Shown here one piece after another: positions 1 through 6,282 of a DNA stretch of 13,056 bases. Within the stretch, counting starts at the first letter, position 1. The number at the start of each line of letters is the position of its first letter. Below the pieces are notes generated by a model that was given only the letters and a program-made list of their open reading frames with translations, had not been told where the DNA came from and did not search any database. This DNA is from UBA668 sp038328705. Lineage in GTDB: Bacteria > Actinomycetota > Acidimicrobiia > Acidimicrobiales > Ilumatobacteraceae. The stretch is from positions 1-13,056 of the forward strand of contig JBBQMG010000119.1 in the NCBI GenBank assembly GCA_038328705.1, given 5' to 3'. Both the position numbers and the translations under genes were made by a program.

Positions 1-1
1 G

Positions 2-721
2 TCACACAGAGGTCGCGCAGAAGGTGTCGCCCTGGGGCAGCGACTGCATGGTGGCAACGTCGGCGACGCCGTAGAGGGCCGTCAACATGCCCTTCACCAT
101 CCCTCGGTCGACCGCACAGATGACCGGGTGCTCGATTGCGACCGAGCCGAACGGGCAGTGGTTGTTGACGATGCGCAACTGGTTGTTGCGCTGGTCGGCG
201 TGGGCCGCGAAGCCGTGGGCGGTGAGCGCATCGGCCACTGCCTGCATCGCCGAACGCAGGCTTCGCTGACCGACCGCCAGGTCTGCACCGGTGAGCCCCT
301 GCGCCATGGCGAGACCATACTCCTGGCCCACTTCCTCGGCCATCGCCTCCGCCTTGTCGTGCGGCAGTAGCGCGAGCGCCCGGCCCAGCAGTGACAGCAC
401 GAGATCATCGCTGTGCACCGGCACGTCGCCGGTGAGGTCGACCTTTGCGTCGGGCGACACTCGGTAGTGCTTGCTGGGCCGCCCTGCGCCGGCGCCTTCC
501 GCACGCTCGACCGCGACCTCGAGGTAGCCGCCGGCGGCCAGCTTGTCGAGATGGTGGCGAGCAACATTGGGGTGCACACCGAACCGCAGGGCAACCTGCG
601 TGGCCGTGACGCCGGTCGACTCCTCGCGGGCAAAAAGGTAGATGCCACGACGAGTTGGATCGCCGAACGCGTCAGTGATTGCCGACACGGTGCTGGTGAA
701 GGACGGCGAGTTCGCGGACAC
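2..721 (-). CDS. SufR/Rv1460-like iron-sulfur-responsive transcriptional regulator
   Basis: A 239-residue cytoplasmic DNA-binding protein, complete, with its TGA stop at the window edge. Residues 10-90 form a winged helix-turn-helix of the ArsR/DeoR-like type: DPTRRGIYLF, then the recognition region around GVHPNVARHHLDKL and a wing ending GRPSKHYRV. The C-terminal part carries three cysteines, Cys189 (NNHCPFG), Cys202 (PVICAVD) and Cys235 (DTFCATSV). The Cys-X12-Cys-then-distal-Cys spacing resembles the [4Fe-4S] ligands of the SufR/Rv1460 family, which represses iron-sulfur assembly genes. The GTG start fits a TAGAAT box exactly six bases upstream, suggesting a leaderless mRNA. It is divergent from an Mrp iron-sulfur carrier, which supports an iron-sulfur sensing role. 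No suf genes are visible in the window. It could instead be a generic ArsR-like regulator, but the cysteine pattern argues against that. Confidence 0.82.
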   Translation of the reverse strand: MSANSPSFTSTVSAITDAFGDPTRRGIYLFAREESTGVTATQVALRFGVHPNVARHHLDKLAAGGYLEVAVERAEGAGAGRPSKHYRVSPDAKVDLTGDVPVHSDDLVLSLLGRALALLPHDKAEAMAEEVGQEYGLAMAQGLTGADLAVGQRSLRSAMQAVADALTAHGFAAHADQRNNQLRIVNNHCPFGSVAIEHPVICAVDRGMVKGMLTALYGVADVATMQSLPQGDTFCATSV

Positions 722-727
722 GCCGAT

Positions 728-733
728 ATTCTA
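728..733 (-). promoter_or_regulatory. -10 box for a leaderless transcript of the SufR-like gene
   Basis: Read on the minus strand this is TAGAAT, followed by six bases (ATCGGC) and then the GTG start codon at 721. The spacing would put transcription initiation on or next to the first base of the start codon. No convincing -35 hexamer was found at 17-18 bases. The same layout recurs before three other genes in the window. Confidence 0.55.
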
Positions 734-751
734 CCTATGCGCGTAGTGGTA
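732..751. promoter_or_regulatory. Candidate operator palindrome between the sufR-like and mrp genes
   Basis: TACCTATGCGCGTAGTGGTA is an imperfect palindrome. The outer TACC/GGTA arms and the central CGCG match perfectly, and 14 of 20 positions are symmetric overall. It lies next to and partly over the -10 box of the SufR-like gene, in the only intergenic space between it and mrp. This is where an autoregulatory repressor would be expected to bind. Binding by the SufR-like protein is an inference. Confidence 0.45.
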
Positions 752-789
752 ATTCGGACGCGCCGCAGCCCAGCCTCGGAGTCGCCGAC

Positions 790-1941
790 ATGTCTCAGCC
801 CACGCACGATCAAGTCATCGACGCACTACGGCCGGTGGAGGACCCCGAGCGGCGCCGCAGCATCGTCGATCTCGGCATGGTCCGAGAGGTCACGATCAGC
901 GACACCGGTGTCGTCGGCGTGTTGATCGCGCTGACGGTTGCGGGCTGTCCACTGCGCAACGAAATCCAGAATCGGGTCGGCGGCGCAGTCACGCAGGTCC
1001 CCGGTGTCACCGGTTTCAATCTCGACTTCACCGTGATGACCGACCAAGAGCGCGAGGCAGTGCGCGAGAAGCTTGGTGGCGGCCACAGCCACGGCGCGCC
1101 GGCAGCGCAGGGCGGCCACGGCCACGCAGAAGGCAAGGCCGTGCCGTTCAACCAGCCCGGCAACAAGACACGTCCGCTGCTCATCTCCAGCGGCAAGGGT
1201 GGCGTCGGCAAGAGCAGCGTCACGGTCAACCTGGCCGTCGCGCTCGCCAGCCAGGGCTACAGCGTGGGCATCGTCGACGCCGACATCTACGGCTACTCGG
1301 TGCCACGCATGCTGGGCACCGACCGCGACCCGGTGGTCATCGACGACATGCTGATCCCGCCGGAGAATCACGGCGTGCGTTGCATTTCCATCGGCTACTT
1401 CGTGCCGGAGGGCCAGGCCATCATCTGGCGTGGCCCGATGCTGCACAAGGCGCTCGAGCAGTTCCTGGCCGACGTGTTCTGGGACGAGCCCGACTTCCTG
1501 CTCATCGACATGCCGCCCGGCACCGGCGACATCGCCCTCAGCCTCAGCCAGTACCTGCCGCGCGCCGAGGTCTACGTGGTCACCACCCCGCAGCCCGCAG
1601 CGCAGAAGGTCGCCGCGCTCTCAGCGGCCATGGCCGCCAAGGTGAACCTGCCCGTGAAGGGCATCATCGAGAACATGAGCTGGTTCACCGGCGACGACGG
1701 CAAGCGCTACGAGATCTTCGGCAGCGGTGGCGGCCAGACCTTGGCCGACGATCTGGGCGTACCGCTGCTGGGCCAGCTGCCGCTGGTTCCCGAGCTGCGC
1801 GAGGGAGGCGACAATGGCAACCCCATCACGGTGGCCCATCCCGACAGCGAAGTGGCCAAGTCCTTCCAGGCCATCGCCGCCCGCATCGCCACCGAGCTGA
1901 AGTCCAAGAAAATCTTCAGCGCCGCCCTCAAAGTGAACTGA
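790..1941 (+). CDS. mrp: Mrp/ApbC (Nbp35-family) iron-sulfur cluster carrier ATPase with MIP18-like domain
   Basis: A 383-residue cytoplasmic P-loop ATPase expected to bind and hand on [4Fe-4S] clusters. Residues 5-85 are the MIP18/DUF59 domain with the conserved Cys53 (VAGCPLRN). Residues 96-120 form a glycine- and histidine-rich linker (GGGHSHG, GGHGH). The ATPase domain has the deviant Walker A SGKGGVGKS (134-142, signature Lys136), a switch region at VDADIYG (162-168) and Walker B LLIDMPPGTGD (237-247). The usual CxxC after IIENMS is absent: residues 297-308 read SWFTGDDGKRYE. This probably reflects an actinobacterial-type Mrp, in which cluster binding may use other residues. The ATG start is supported by a GGAG ribosome binding site at 778-781. 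It is divergent from a SufR-like regulator, and its stop codon lies inside a hairpin. Confidence 0.93.
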   Translation: MSQPTHDQVIDALRPVEDPERRRSIVDLGMVREVTISDTGVVGVLIALTVAGCPLRNEIQNRVGGAVTQVPGVTGFNLDFTVMTDQEREAVREKLGGGHSHGAPAAQGGHGHAEGKAVPFNQPGNKTRPLLISSGKGGVGKSSVTVNLAVALASQGYSVGIVDADIYGYSVPRMLGTDRDPVVIDDMLIPPENHGVRCISIGYFVPEGQAIIWRGPMLHKALEQFLADVFWDEPDFLLIDMPPGTGDIALSLSQYLPRAEVYVVTTPQPAAQKVAALSAAMAAKVNLPVKGIIENMSWFTGDDGKRYEIFGSGGGQTLADDLGVPLLGQLPLVPELREGGDNGNPITVAHPDSEVAKSFQAIAARIATELKSKKIFSAALKVN

Positions 1942-1958
1942 CCCGGCCGGCGGGTCGG
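1938..1958 (+). terminator. Short hairpin over the mrp stop codon, possible weak terminator
   Basis: CTGACCCG (1938-1945) and CGGGTCGG (1951-1958) form an 8-bp stem, including one G-U pair, around the 5-base loop GCCGG. The mrp TGA (1939-1941) lies in the left arm. No T-tract follows, so this is at best a weak or factor-assisted terminator. It also overlaps the proposed promoter of the next gene. Confidence 0.35.
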
Positions 1959-1966
1959 AATAGGCT
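1938..1966 (+). promoter_or_regulatory. Promoter for a leaderless transcript of the GNAT gene
   Basis: The -35-like CTGACC (1938-1943) is followed by a 17-base spacer and TAGGCT (1961-1966). Six bases (TTCGCG) then separate the -10 box from the ATG at 1973. This is the only one of the four -10 boxes in the window for which a reasonable -35 hexamer at canonical spacing can be seen. The -35 overlaps the end of mrp. Confidence 0.55.
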
Positions 1967-1972
1967 TTCGCG

Positions 1973-2434
1973 ATGGACCAACTCGCGATTCGGGATGCGG
2001 ATCTCGGCGACCTGAAGGCTCTGAAGGAGATCTTTCGCCGGGCCTCGTTGTCGAACGAAAGTGATCGACCGCTGCTGACCGAGCATCCTGAGTTTCTCGA
2101 ACTGTCGGACACTGCGATTCGCGAAGGTCGGACCCGCGCTGCCGTGATGGCCGAGATGGCGGTTGGGTTCGCCACCTTGGCCATCAGCGGATCCATCGCC
2201 GAACTCGAGGACCTCTTCGTCGACCCTGATTGGATGCGTCGCGGTGTCGCGACAGCGCTAGTAGCCGATGCCACAGTCCAGGCTCGGACCAGCGGCGCGA
2301 CGCGCATCGAGGTCGACGCCAATGATCACGCGCTGCGGTTCTACGAGTCAGCAGCGTTCGTCAGCCTCGGCCGAAGGGCGCTCCCGCACGGCATCGCGAC
2401 CCGAATGGCGATCAGCTGGCCGGGTCGTACATGA
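1973..2434 (+). CDS. GNAT-family N-acetyltransferase
   Basis: A 153-residue cytoplasmic protein with the single-domain GNAT fold, which transfers an acetyl group from acetyl-CoA to an amine. Motif A is clear at residues 79-97: EDLFVDPDWMRRGVATAL, with RRGVAT as the pyrophosphate-binding loop. The motif B region is DANDHALRFYESAAF (115-129), where the Asn and the Tyr of FYE are typical of the family. The N-terminal part (IRDADLGDLKALKEIFRRAS) matches the usual beta1-alpha1 start. The substrate cannot be read from the sequence. The ATG is placed six bases after a TAGGCT box, favouring a leaderless transcript independent of mrp. The gene converges on the diguanylate cyclase gene with a 21-base gap and no obvious hairpin. 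Confidence 0.9.
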   Translation: MDQLAIRDADLGDLKALKEIFRRASLSNESDRPLLTEHPEFLELSDTAIREGRTRAAVMAEMAVGFATLAISGSIAELEDLFVDPDWMRRGVATALVADATVQARTSGATRIEVDANDHALRFYESAAFVSLGRRALPHGIATRMAISWPGRT

Positions 2435-2455
2435 ACTCACGGACTGACGGATAGC

Positions 2456-3817
2456 TCAGCCGGTTTGGGGAACCATCGGCATCTGTGACGGTTGCTCTGG
2501 ATCAGCGCCCGCGAGCTGCACGCGGTCGCGACCGCGGGCTTTGGCCCTGAGTAGCGCTTCGTCGGCGAGACGGAGCAGTTGATCGAGGTGAGGAGTCATG
2601 CTGGTGTCGGACACCCCGAACGAGGCGGTGACGGAGGGCGTGTCGGCACGAGCGCACGATTCGGCGAGCGTGCGCCGAACACGTTCGAGGACAGCTCCTG
2701 CGGCAGAGCGATTGCTGTTCGGCAACGCGATCATGAACTCTTCACCGCCCCATCGCGCAAAGATGTCTTCGGCCCGCAGAGCGTCGCGAACGGAATCACA
2801 GAACAGCCGCAACGCACGGTCGCCGACGTCATGTCCATACGTGTCGTTGAGCAACTTGAAGTGATCGAGATCGGCCATCACCACGGCGAACGAATCGCCG
2901 GCGTGAAGCCGTCGCACCAACTTGTCCTCCGCAGAACGGCGGTTCAGTAGGCCGGTCAGGCTGTCGGTACTGGCTTGCAGTTGAGCCTTCGAGAACGCCC
3001 GAATCGTGCCGATCGCCGTACCGGTCTGGGCGGCGAGCACTACCAAGCGGTGAGCGGCTTCTTCGTCAGGTGGCGCGCCAGGTGCACCAGTGACGTGGAG
3101 CACGCCCAGCGACCTGCCCATGAATGCCACCGGAACGCACTGCGCCGACACGGGGCCGCCGGGCCGATCACGAAGGTACGGGCAGGCGTTGAGGGCATCG
3201 GAACTCGTGAAGGTCTGCGTGGTGGCCCGCCGGACTGCCGGGCATTCGAATGGCGAGGGCACCCCGCATCCCGCCGCTCCGGCGACTGGGTTCACCACCC
3301 GGGCAATCATGTGGGCGTCACTGGAATCGGCGAGTAGCAGTTCGCCGGGGTGCGCAGAGACGTCGCCGGCGAGGACGTGGGCAACCAGCGACGCAACCGC
3401 CTCCTCGTCCGCGGCCATCTCGAGCGCGTCGTGCAGCTCGGCCCCGAACCGCTGGCGGGAGTGTTCTACTTGTTGGACGCGCTCCACCTCTGCCGTCCAG
3501 CTGCCCTCGCGTCGCAGTGTCCGGTCGAGTGGTCTGAAGAACAGCAGCGCGAGCGCGATCAAGGCGACGATCGCACCAATGGTGAGCAGATCGATCCTGT
3601 CCTGCAACGTGGACAGAGTCTCGTCGATGACCGGGGAACTGGGCGCTGTTCGAGCTGCCTCGCGCAGTGCTCCTCGGTGACCGATCCAATCGAGGCCGAC
3701 CAGGCTGAATCCGATGAAAATTCCGCTCATCCAGCGCAGCGTGAAGCGTCGTTGCAGAGTATTCAGCTGCCCAGCGCGTGTGCGCGGGTCGGTTTCAACT
3801 GTTGAGTCGAACTTCAC
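2456..3817 (-). CDS. Membrane GAF-GGDEF diguanylate cyclase
   Basis: A 453-residue inner-membrane signalling enzyme expected to make cyclic di-GMP from two GTP. Two transmembrane segments lie at about 30-46 and 77-96, joined by a short external loop of about 30 residues. A coiled-coil-like linker (100-130) leads to a GAF-like sensor region (about 130-275) with four cysteines, Cys184, Cys192, Cys212 and Cys227. The catalytic domain (285-435) is intact: STDSLTGLLNRR, the metal-binding ADLDHFK (315-321) and the active-site GGEEF (357-361). An inhibitory I-site RAED (348-351) lies five residues before the active site, suggesting product feedback inhibition. No EAL domain is present. The GTG start at 3817 gives an N-terminal cytoplasmic stretch of about 30 residues. 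An ATG at 3730 (MSGIF) is a possible alternative, since no good ribosome binding site precedes either. Confidence 0.92.
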   Translation of the reverse strand: MKFDSTVETDPRTRAGQLNTLQRRFTLRWMSGIFIGFSLVGLDWIGHRGALREAARTAPSSPVIDETLSTLQDRIDLLTIGAIVALIALALLFFRPLDRTLRREGSWTAEVERVQQVEHSRQRFGAELHDALEMAADEEAVASLVAHVLAGDVSAHPGELLLADSSDAHMIARVVNPVAGAAGCGVPSPFECPAVRRATTQTFTSSDALNACPYLRDRPGGPVSAQCVPVAFMGRSLGVLHVTGAPGAPPDEEAAHRLVVLAAQTGTAIGTIRAFSKAQLQASTDSLTGLLNRRSAEDKLVRRLHAGDSFAVVMADLDHFKLLNDTYGHDVGDRALRLFCDSVRDALRAEDIFARWGGEEFMIALPNSNRSAAGAVLERVRRTLAESCARADTPSVTASFGVSDTSMTPHLDQLLRLADEALLRAKARGRDRVQLAGADPEQPSQMPMVPQTG

Positions 3818-3912
3818 GGATCTGCATCGGCAGAAAGCTCACGAACCTCAAGGGATATGGAGATCTTCTTGCCGAATCGCTCTTGTACGCCCCGGCAGCG
3901 TCACACTGAGCG

Positions 3913-4524
3913 TCAGTCGCCCCAGTGGCGTTGTTCCTTGAACGGGTCGCCGTACATGTGGTAACCGTTGCGTTCCCAGAAGCCGGCCCTGTCGTCGTCG
4001 CGCAACTCCAGGCTGCGCACCCATTTGGCGCTCTTCCAGAAGTAAAGGTGCGGTACCACGATCCGCACCGGGCCACCGTGAATGGGCTCGATCTCCTCGC
4101 CCTCGAACGCGTACGCCACAATCGCCTCGTCGGTGATGATGTCGGCCAGCGGCAGGTTGGTGGTGTACCCGTGCTCGGCGTGCTCCACCACGAACTTGGC
4201 TTCACGCTGCACCCCAGCGCGCTCGAACAGGTCGCTCACCCGAACACCGGTCCAGGTCGTGTCGAACTTGCTCCATTTGGTCACGCAGTGAATGTCGAAG
4301 GTGAGCGTCGCCGCCGACATTGCCTTGAGCTCGTCGAGGGTGATGGTGAACGGCCGATCGACAAGGCCGCTGATCGTCAGGTCCCACTCGCCCGCGCCGT
4401 ACGTCGGCACGTCGCCGACGTGCAGCACCGGAAAACGGTCGGTGAGGTACTGCCCCTTGGGGAGCCGGGCAGGGTCGTAGCCCTTGGCTGCCAACGCATC
4501 ACGATTGCGATCGAAGAATCCCAT
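3913..4524 (-). CDS. Cytoplasmic sulfite-oxidase-fold molybdopterin-dependent oxidoreductase
   Basis: A 203-residue protein with the molybdopterin-binding fold of sulfite oxidase and MsrP (YedY). Residues 30-75 hold the entry region (FPVLHVGDVP, WDLTISGLVDRPFTITLDEL). Cys80, in the context FDIHCVTKWSKFD, is the expected molybdenum thiolate ligand. The segments GGPVRIVVPHLYFWKSAKWVR (150-170) and GFWERNGYHMYGDP (181-194) are typical of the family. There is no Tat or Sec signal peptide and no dimerisation or haem domain, so it is the short, apparently cytoplasmic type whose substrate is unknown. I chose ATG 4524 (MGFFDRNRD) because family members start there. A GTG at 4560 would add 12 atypical residues. 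A CAGACT sequence six bases before this ATG is a near match to the leaderless -10 pattern seen elsewhere in the window. It is transcribed away from the DUF4328-like gene. Confidence 0.87.
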   Translation of the reverse strand: MGFFDRNRDALAAKGYDPARLPKGQYLTDRFPVLHVGDVPTYGAGEWDLTISGLVDRPFTITLDELKAMSAATLTFDIHCVTKWSKFDTTWTGVRVSDLFERAGVQREAKFVVEHAEHGYTTNLPLADIITDEAIVAYAFEGEEIEPIHGGPVRIVVPHLYFWKSAKWVRSLELRDDDRAGFWERNGYHMYGDPFKEQRHWGD

Positions 4525-4577
4525 TCGCACAGTCTGCACCCAGCAGGCGTTCACGGCCACACAGCGGGGCGCGCGCG

Positions 4578-4583
4578 TAGGGT
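4578..4583 (+). promoter_or_regulatory. -10 box for a leaderless DUF4328-like transcript
   Basis: TAGGGT is followed by six bases (GTTCAC) and the ATG at 4590. No purine-rich ribosome binding site precedes the ATG, consistent with a leaderless mRNA. No clear -35 hexamer is seen 17-18 bases upstream. Confidence 0.55.
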
Positions 4584-4589
4584 GTTCAC

Positions 4590-5363
4590 ATGAGCGATAT
4601 GCCGCCCCCTCCCCCGCCCAACATGGGTCCGCCCCCCGGCTACGTTGCCTACGGCGGTCCTGGCGCGATCCAAGGCACGTTCAAGCGTGTCGCCGGCCTG
4701 ACCAAGTGGCTGGTCGCCTTACTCATCATCAGCTTCGTTGTGCAGCTCGTCTCGCTCCTCGTACAGTTCACTCTGCGCAGCTCGGCCAACGATCTCATCA
4801 ACAACACCATCTCGACCTCGGCCTTCGATGACAAGCTGGGCCTGTACCTCGGCGTCGCAGCGCTCGCCGGCGTCGCCTCCATCGCCCAGATCGTCATCTT
4901 GATCATCTGGACCTTCCGCATGGCGAAGAATCACCTTGTGCTGGGCCGCCAGCCGCAGTCGTTCAGCCCTGGCGCCACGATTGCGGTCAACATTCTCGGC
5001 GGCTGCACGCTCGGCATTCTGAACTTCTTCATGTGGCGCGAGCTCTGGAGGGCAGCCGATCCTGAGACCGCCGCCGGCGACCCCAGCTGGAAGCAACGGG
5101 CAGTCACGCCGCTCCTCACCATCTACCTCGTACTCACGCTGGCCACCGTCGCCACTGCCCTCTCGCTCGGGTTCTCCGGCTCGGTCAGCCCCGTCCGAAC
5201 CACCGGCTCATCGTCGGATCTTGCAAAGAACATCAGCGACAAGCTGCCGTTCATTGCGCTCAGCGGCGTGCTCACCCTCGTAGCCGCCGCCGTCTTCATC
5301 ATGTTCGTACGGCAGTTGGCTGCTCGGCACATGCAGGCCACGCGCGAGTCCGCGCCCAGCTGA
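4590..5363 (+). CDS. DUF4328-like multi-pass membrane protein with proline-rich N-terminus
   Basis: A 257-residue integral membrane protein of unknown function. Residues 1-24 are a proline/glycine/tyrosine-rich cytoplasmic tail (MPPPPPPNMGPPPGY). About five hydrophobic segments follow, near 38-60, 88-108, 128-148, 172-195 and 220-240. The stretch WTFRMAKNHLVLGR (107-120), then FSPGATIAVNILGG and MWRELWRAADPE (148-159), matches the W-x2-R ... PG ... LW-x-A-x-DP pattern of DUF4328 proteins, which are common in actinobacteria. The stop codon overlaps the start of the next gene by one base (TGATG), so the phosphatase is probably translated by coupling. A -10 box six bases upstream of the ATG suggests a leaderless mRNA. 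Membrane topology is solid; the family name is moderately sure. Confidence 0.8.
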   Translation: MSDMPPPPPPNMGPPPGYVAYGGPGAIQGTFKRVAGLTKWLVALLIISFVVQLVSLLVQFTLRSSANDLINNTISTSAFDDKLGLYLGVAALAGVASIAQIVILIIWTFRMAKNHLVLGRQPQSFSPGATIAVNILGGCTLGILNFFMWRELWRAADPETAAGDPSWKQRAVTPLLTIYLVLTLATVATALSLGFSGSVSPVRTTGSSSDLAKNISDKLPFIALSGVLTLVAAAVFIMFVRQLAARHMQATRESAPS

Positions 5364-5824
5364 TGCTGTATCTGGTCCGTCACGCCAAGGCAGGCGATCG
5401 GTCGGCCTGGAAGGGCAACGATCGGTTGCGGCCACTCTCCAAGGAGGGTCGCCGCCAGGCTGACTCACTGGCCCGGCGCCTCGCCCGGCTGACCACCGGC
5501 GAACTGGTCAGCAGCCCGTACGAGCGCTGCCTGCAAACGGTGCAGCCGCTTTCGGCCGTGCTGCGCCAGCCCGTCCGCGACGACGAACGATTGGGCGAGG
5601 CGACCGGCTTCGAAGGCGCTCTCGCGCTGATCGGCGAGCTACCCGACGGCAGTGTGCTGTGCAGCCACGGCGACGTGATCCCTGAAACGATCGATGCTCT
5701 CCAGCGCCGTGGTTGCGTCATCATCGGCGAACCGAACTGGCGCAAGGCAAGCATCTGGGTACTGACACGCGACGACAACGGGGAAATCGTGGAAGCCACC
5801 GCCTGGGCGCCGCCGGAGCCGTGA
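5363..5824 (+). CDS. sixA: SixA-type histidine phosphatase
   Basis: A 153-residue cytoplasmic phosphatase of the histidine phosphatase (phosphoglycerate mutase-like) superfamily. The catalytic RHA triplet is at the very N-terminus (LVRHAKAG, Arg6-His7), as in SixA. Other expected active-site residues are Arg55 (SSPYERC), Glu79 and the second histidine, His102 (CSHGDV). SixA of Escherichia coli dephosphorylates phosphohistidine on NPr or HPt proteins, but the substrate here cannot be deduced, and other small RHG phosphatases share this architecture. The ATG overlaps the TGA of the upstream membrane-protein gene, so the two probably form a bicistron. It converges on the DUF4190-like gene with only ten bases between the stop codons. 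Confidence 0.87.
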   Translation: MLYLVRHAKAGDRSAWKGNDRLRPLSKEGRRQADSLARRLARLTTGELVSSPYERCLQTVQPLSAVLRQPVRDDERLGEATGFEGALALIGELPDGSVLCSHGDVIPETIDALQRRGCVIIGEPNWRKASIWVLTRDDNGEIVEATAWAPPEP

Positions 5825-5834
5825 GCGCAGACCG

Positions 5835-6248
5835 CTACGGGCAGTTGTTGCTGGTGCCGAATTCGATGCAATGGTCAGGGTCAGCGGCGATGGCCACCCA
5901 CAATGCACCCCACGCCAACACCACGATGATGCCGACCACCAGGCCTGCAATCGCCATGCCGCGACCGTTGCGGGCGCCGTTCTTGGTCTGCGACAACCCG
6001 ACGAAGCCGAAGATCACTCCCAGCACGGCCGGTATCCCACAGACGAGGATTCCCGCAAGGCTGCACACCAGTGAAGCAATGGCCATGCCCGATGTCGGCG
6101 GCTGCTGGCCCACTGGCGCAAGGCCGTACGGCTGATAGCCCGGAGGAGACCCGTAGCCCGGCGGCGGCTGGAAGCCACCAGCGCCCGACCCCGTCGGAGG
6201 GCCAGGTGGCATCGGCGGGGGTGGCGGTGAGCTCATGTCCGGCGCCAT
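5835..6248 (-). CDS. DUF4190-like small membrane protein with proline-rich N-terminus
   Basis: A 137-residue membrane protein of unknown function. Residues 5-52 form a low-complexity proline/glycine/tyrosine tail (SSPPPPPMPPGPP, PPGYGSPPGYQPYG). Two transmembrane helices follow, at about 55-85 and 97-121. The pattern GMAIASLVCSLAGILV ... GVIFGFVGLSQTKN ... GRGMAIAGLVVGI is the DUF4190 signature. The short C-terminal tail after the second helix has two cysteines (Cys127, Cys136) that could form a disulfide if external. ATG 6248 is used; a second ATG at 6236 (MSSPPP) is equally plausible because neither has a strong ribosome binding site. It is divergent from the dehydratase gene across 34 bases. 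Confidence 0.82.
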   Translation of the reverse strand: MAPDMSSPPPPPMPPGPPTGSGAGGFQPPPGYGSPPGYQPYGLAPVGQQPPTSGMAIASLVCSLAGILVCGIPAVLGVIFGFVGLSQTKNGARNGRGMAIAGLVVGIIVVLAWGALWVAIAADPDHCIEFGTSNNCP

Positions 6249-6270
6249 AGTTCTTCACGACAGCGACCCC

Positions 6271-6276
6271 TAGGAT
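6271..6276 (+). promoter_or_regulatory. -10 box for a leaderless dehydratase transcript
   Basis: TAGGAT is followed by six bases (CGCCAA) and the ATG at 6283. The whole divergent space to the DUF4190-like gene is 34 bases, so any -35 element would sit at the edge of that gene. No ribosome binding site precedes the ATG. Confidence 0.55.
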
Positions 6277-6282
6277 CGCCAA

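Noticed and set aside
2462..2474. GGTT-TGGGG-AACC mini-hairpin as a terminator for the converging GNAT and cyclase genes
   Set aside because: The stem is only four base pairs with no T-tract, so it is indistinguishable from chance.
2449..2480. tRNA-like D-arm text (TAGCTCAGCCGGTT) near the end of the diguanylate cyclase gene
   Set aside because: No matching T-arm, anticodon stem or acceptor stem can be folded downstream, and the segment lies in the conserved reading frame of the cyclase C-terminus.
3897..3915. Direct repeat AGCGTCA-N5-AGCGTCA at the end of the molybdoenzyme gene
   Set aside because: Two 7-base copies overlapping a stop codon in high-G+C DNA are too weak to call an operator or attachment site.
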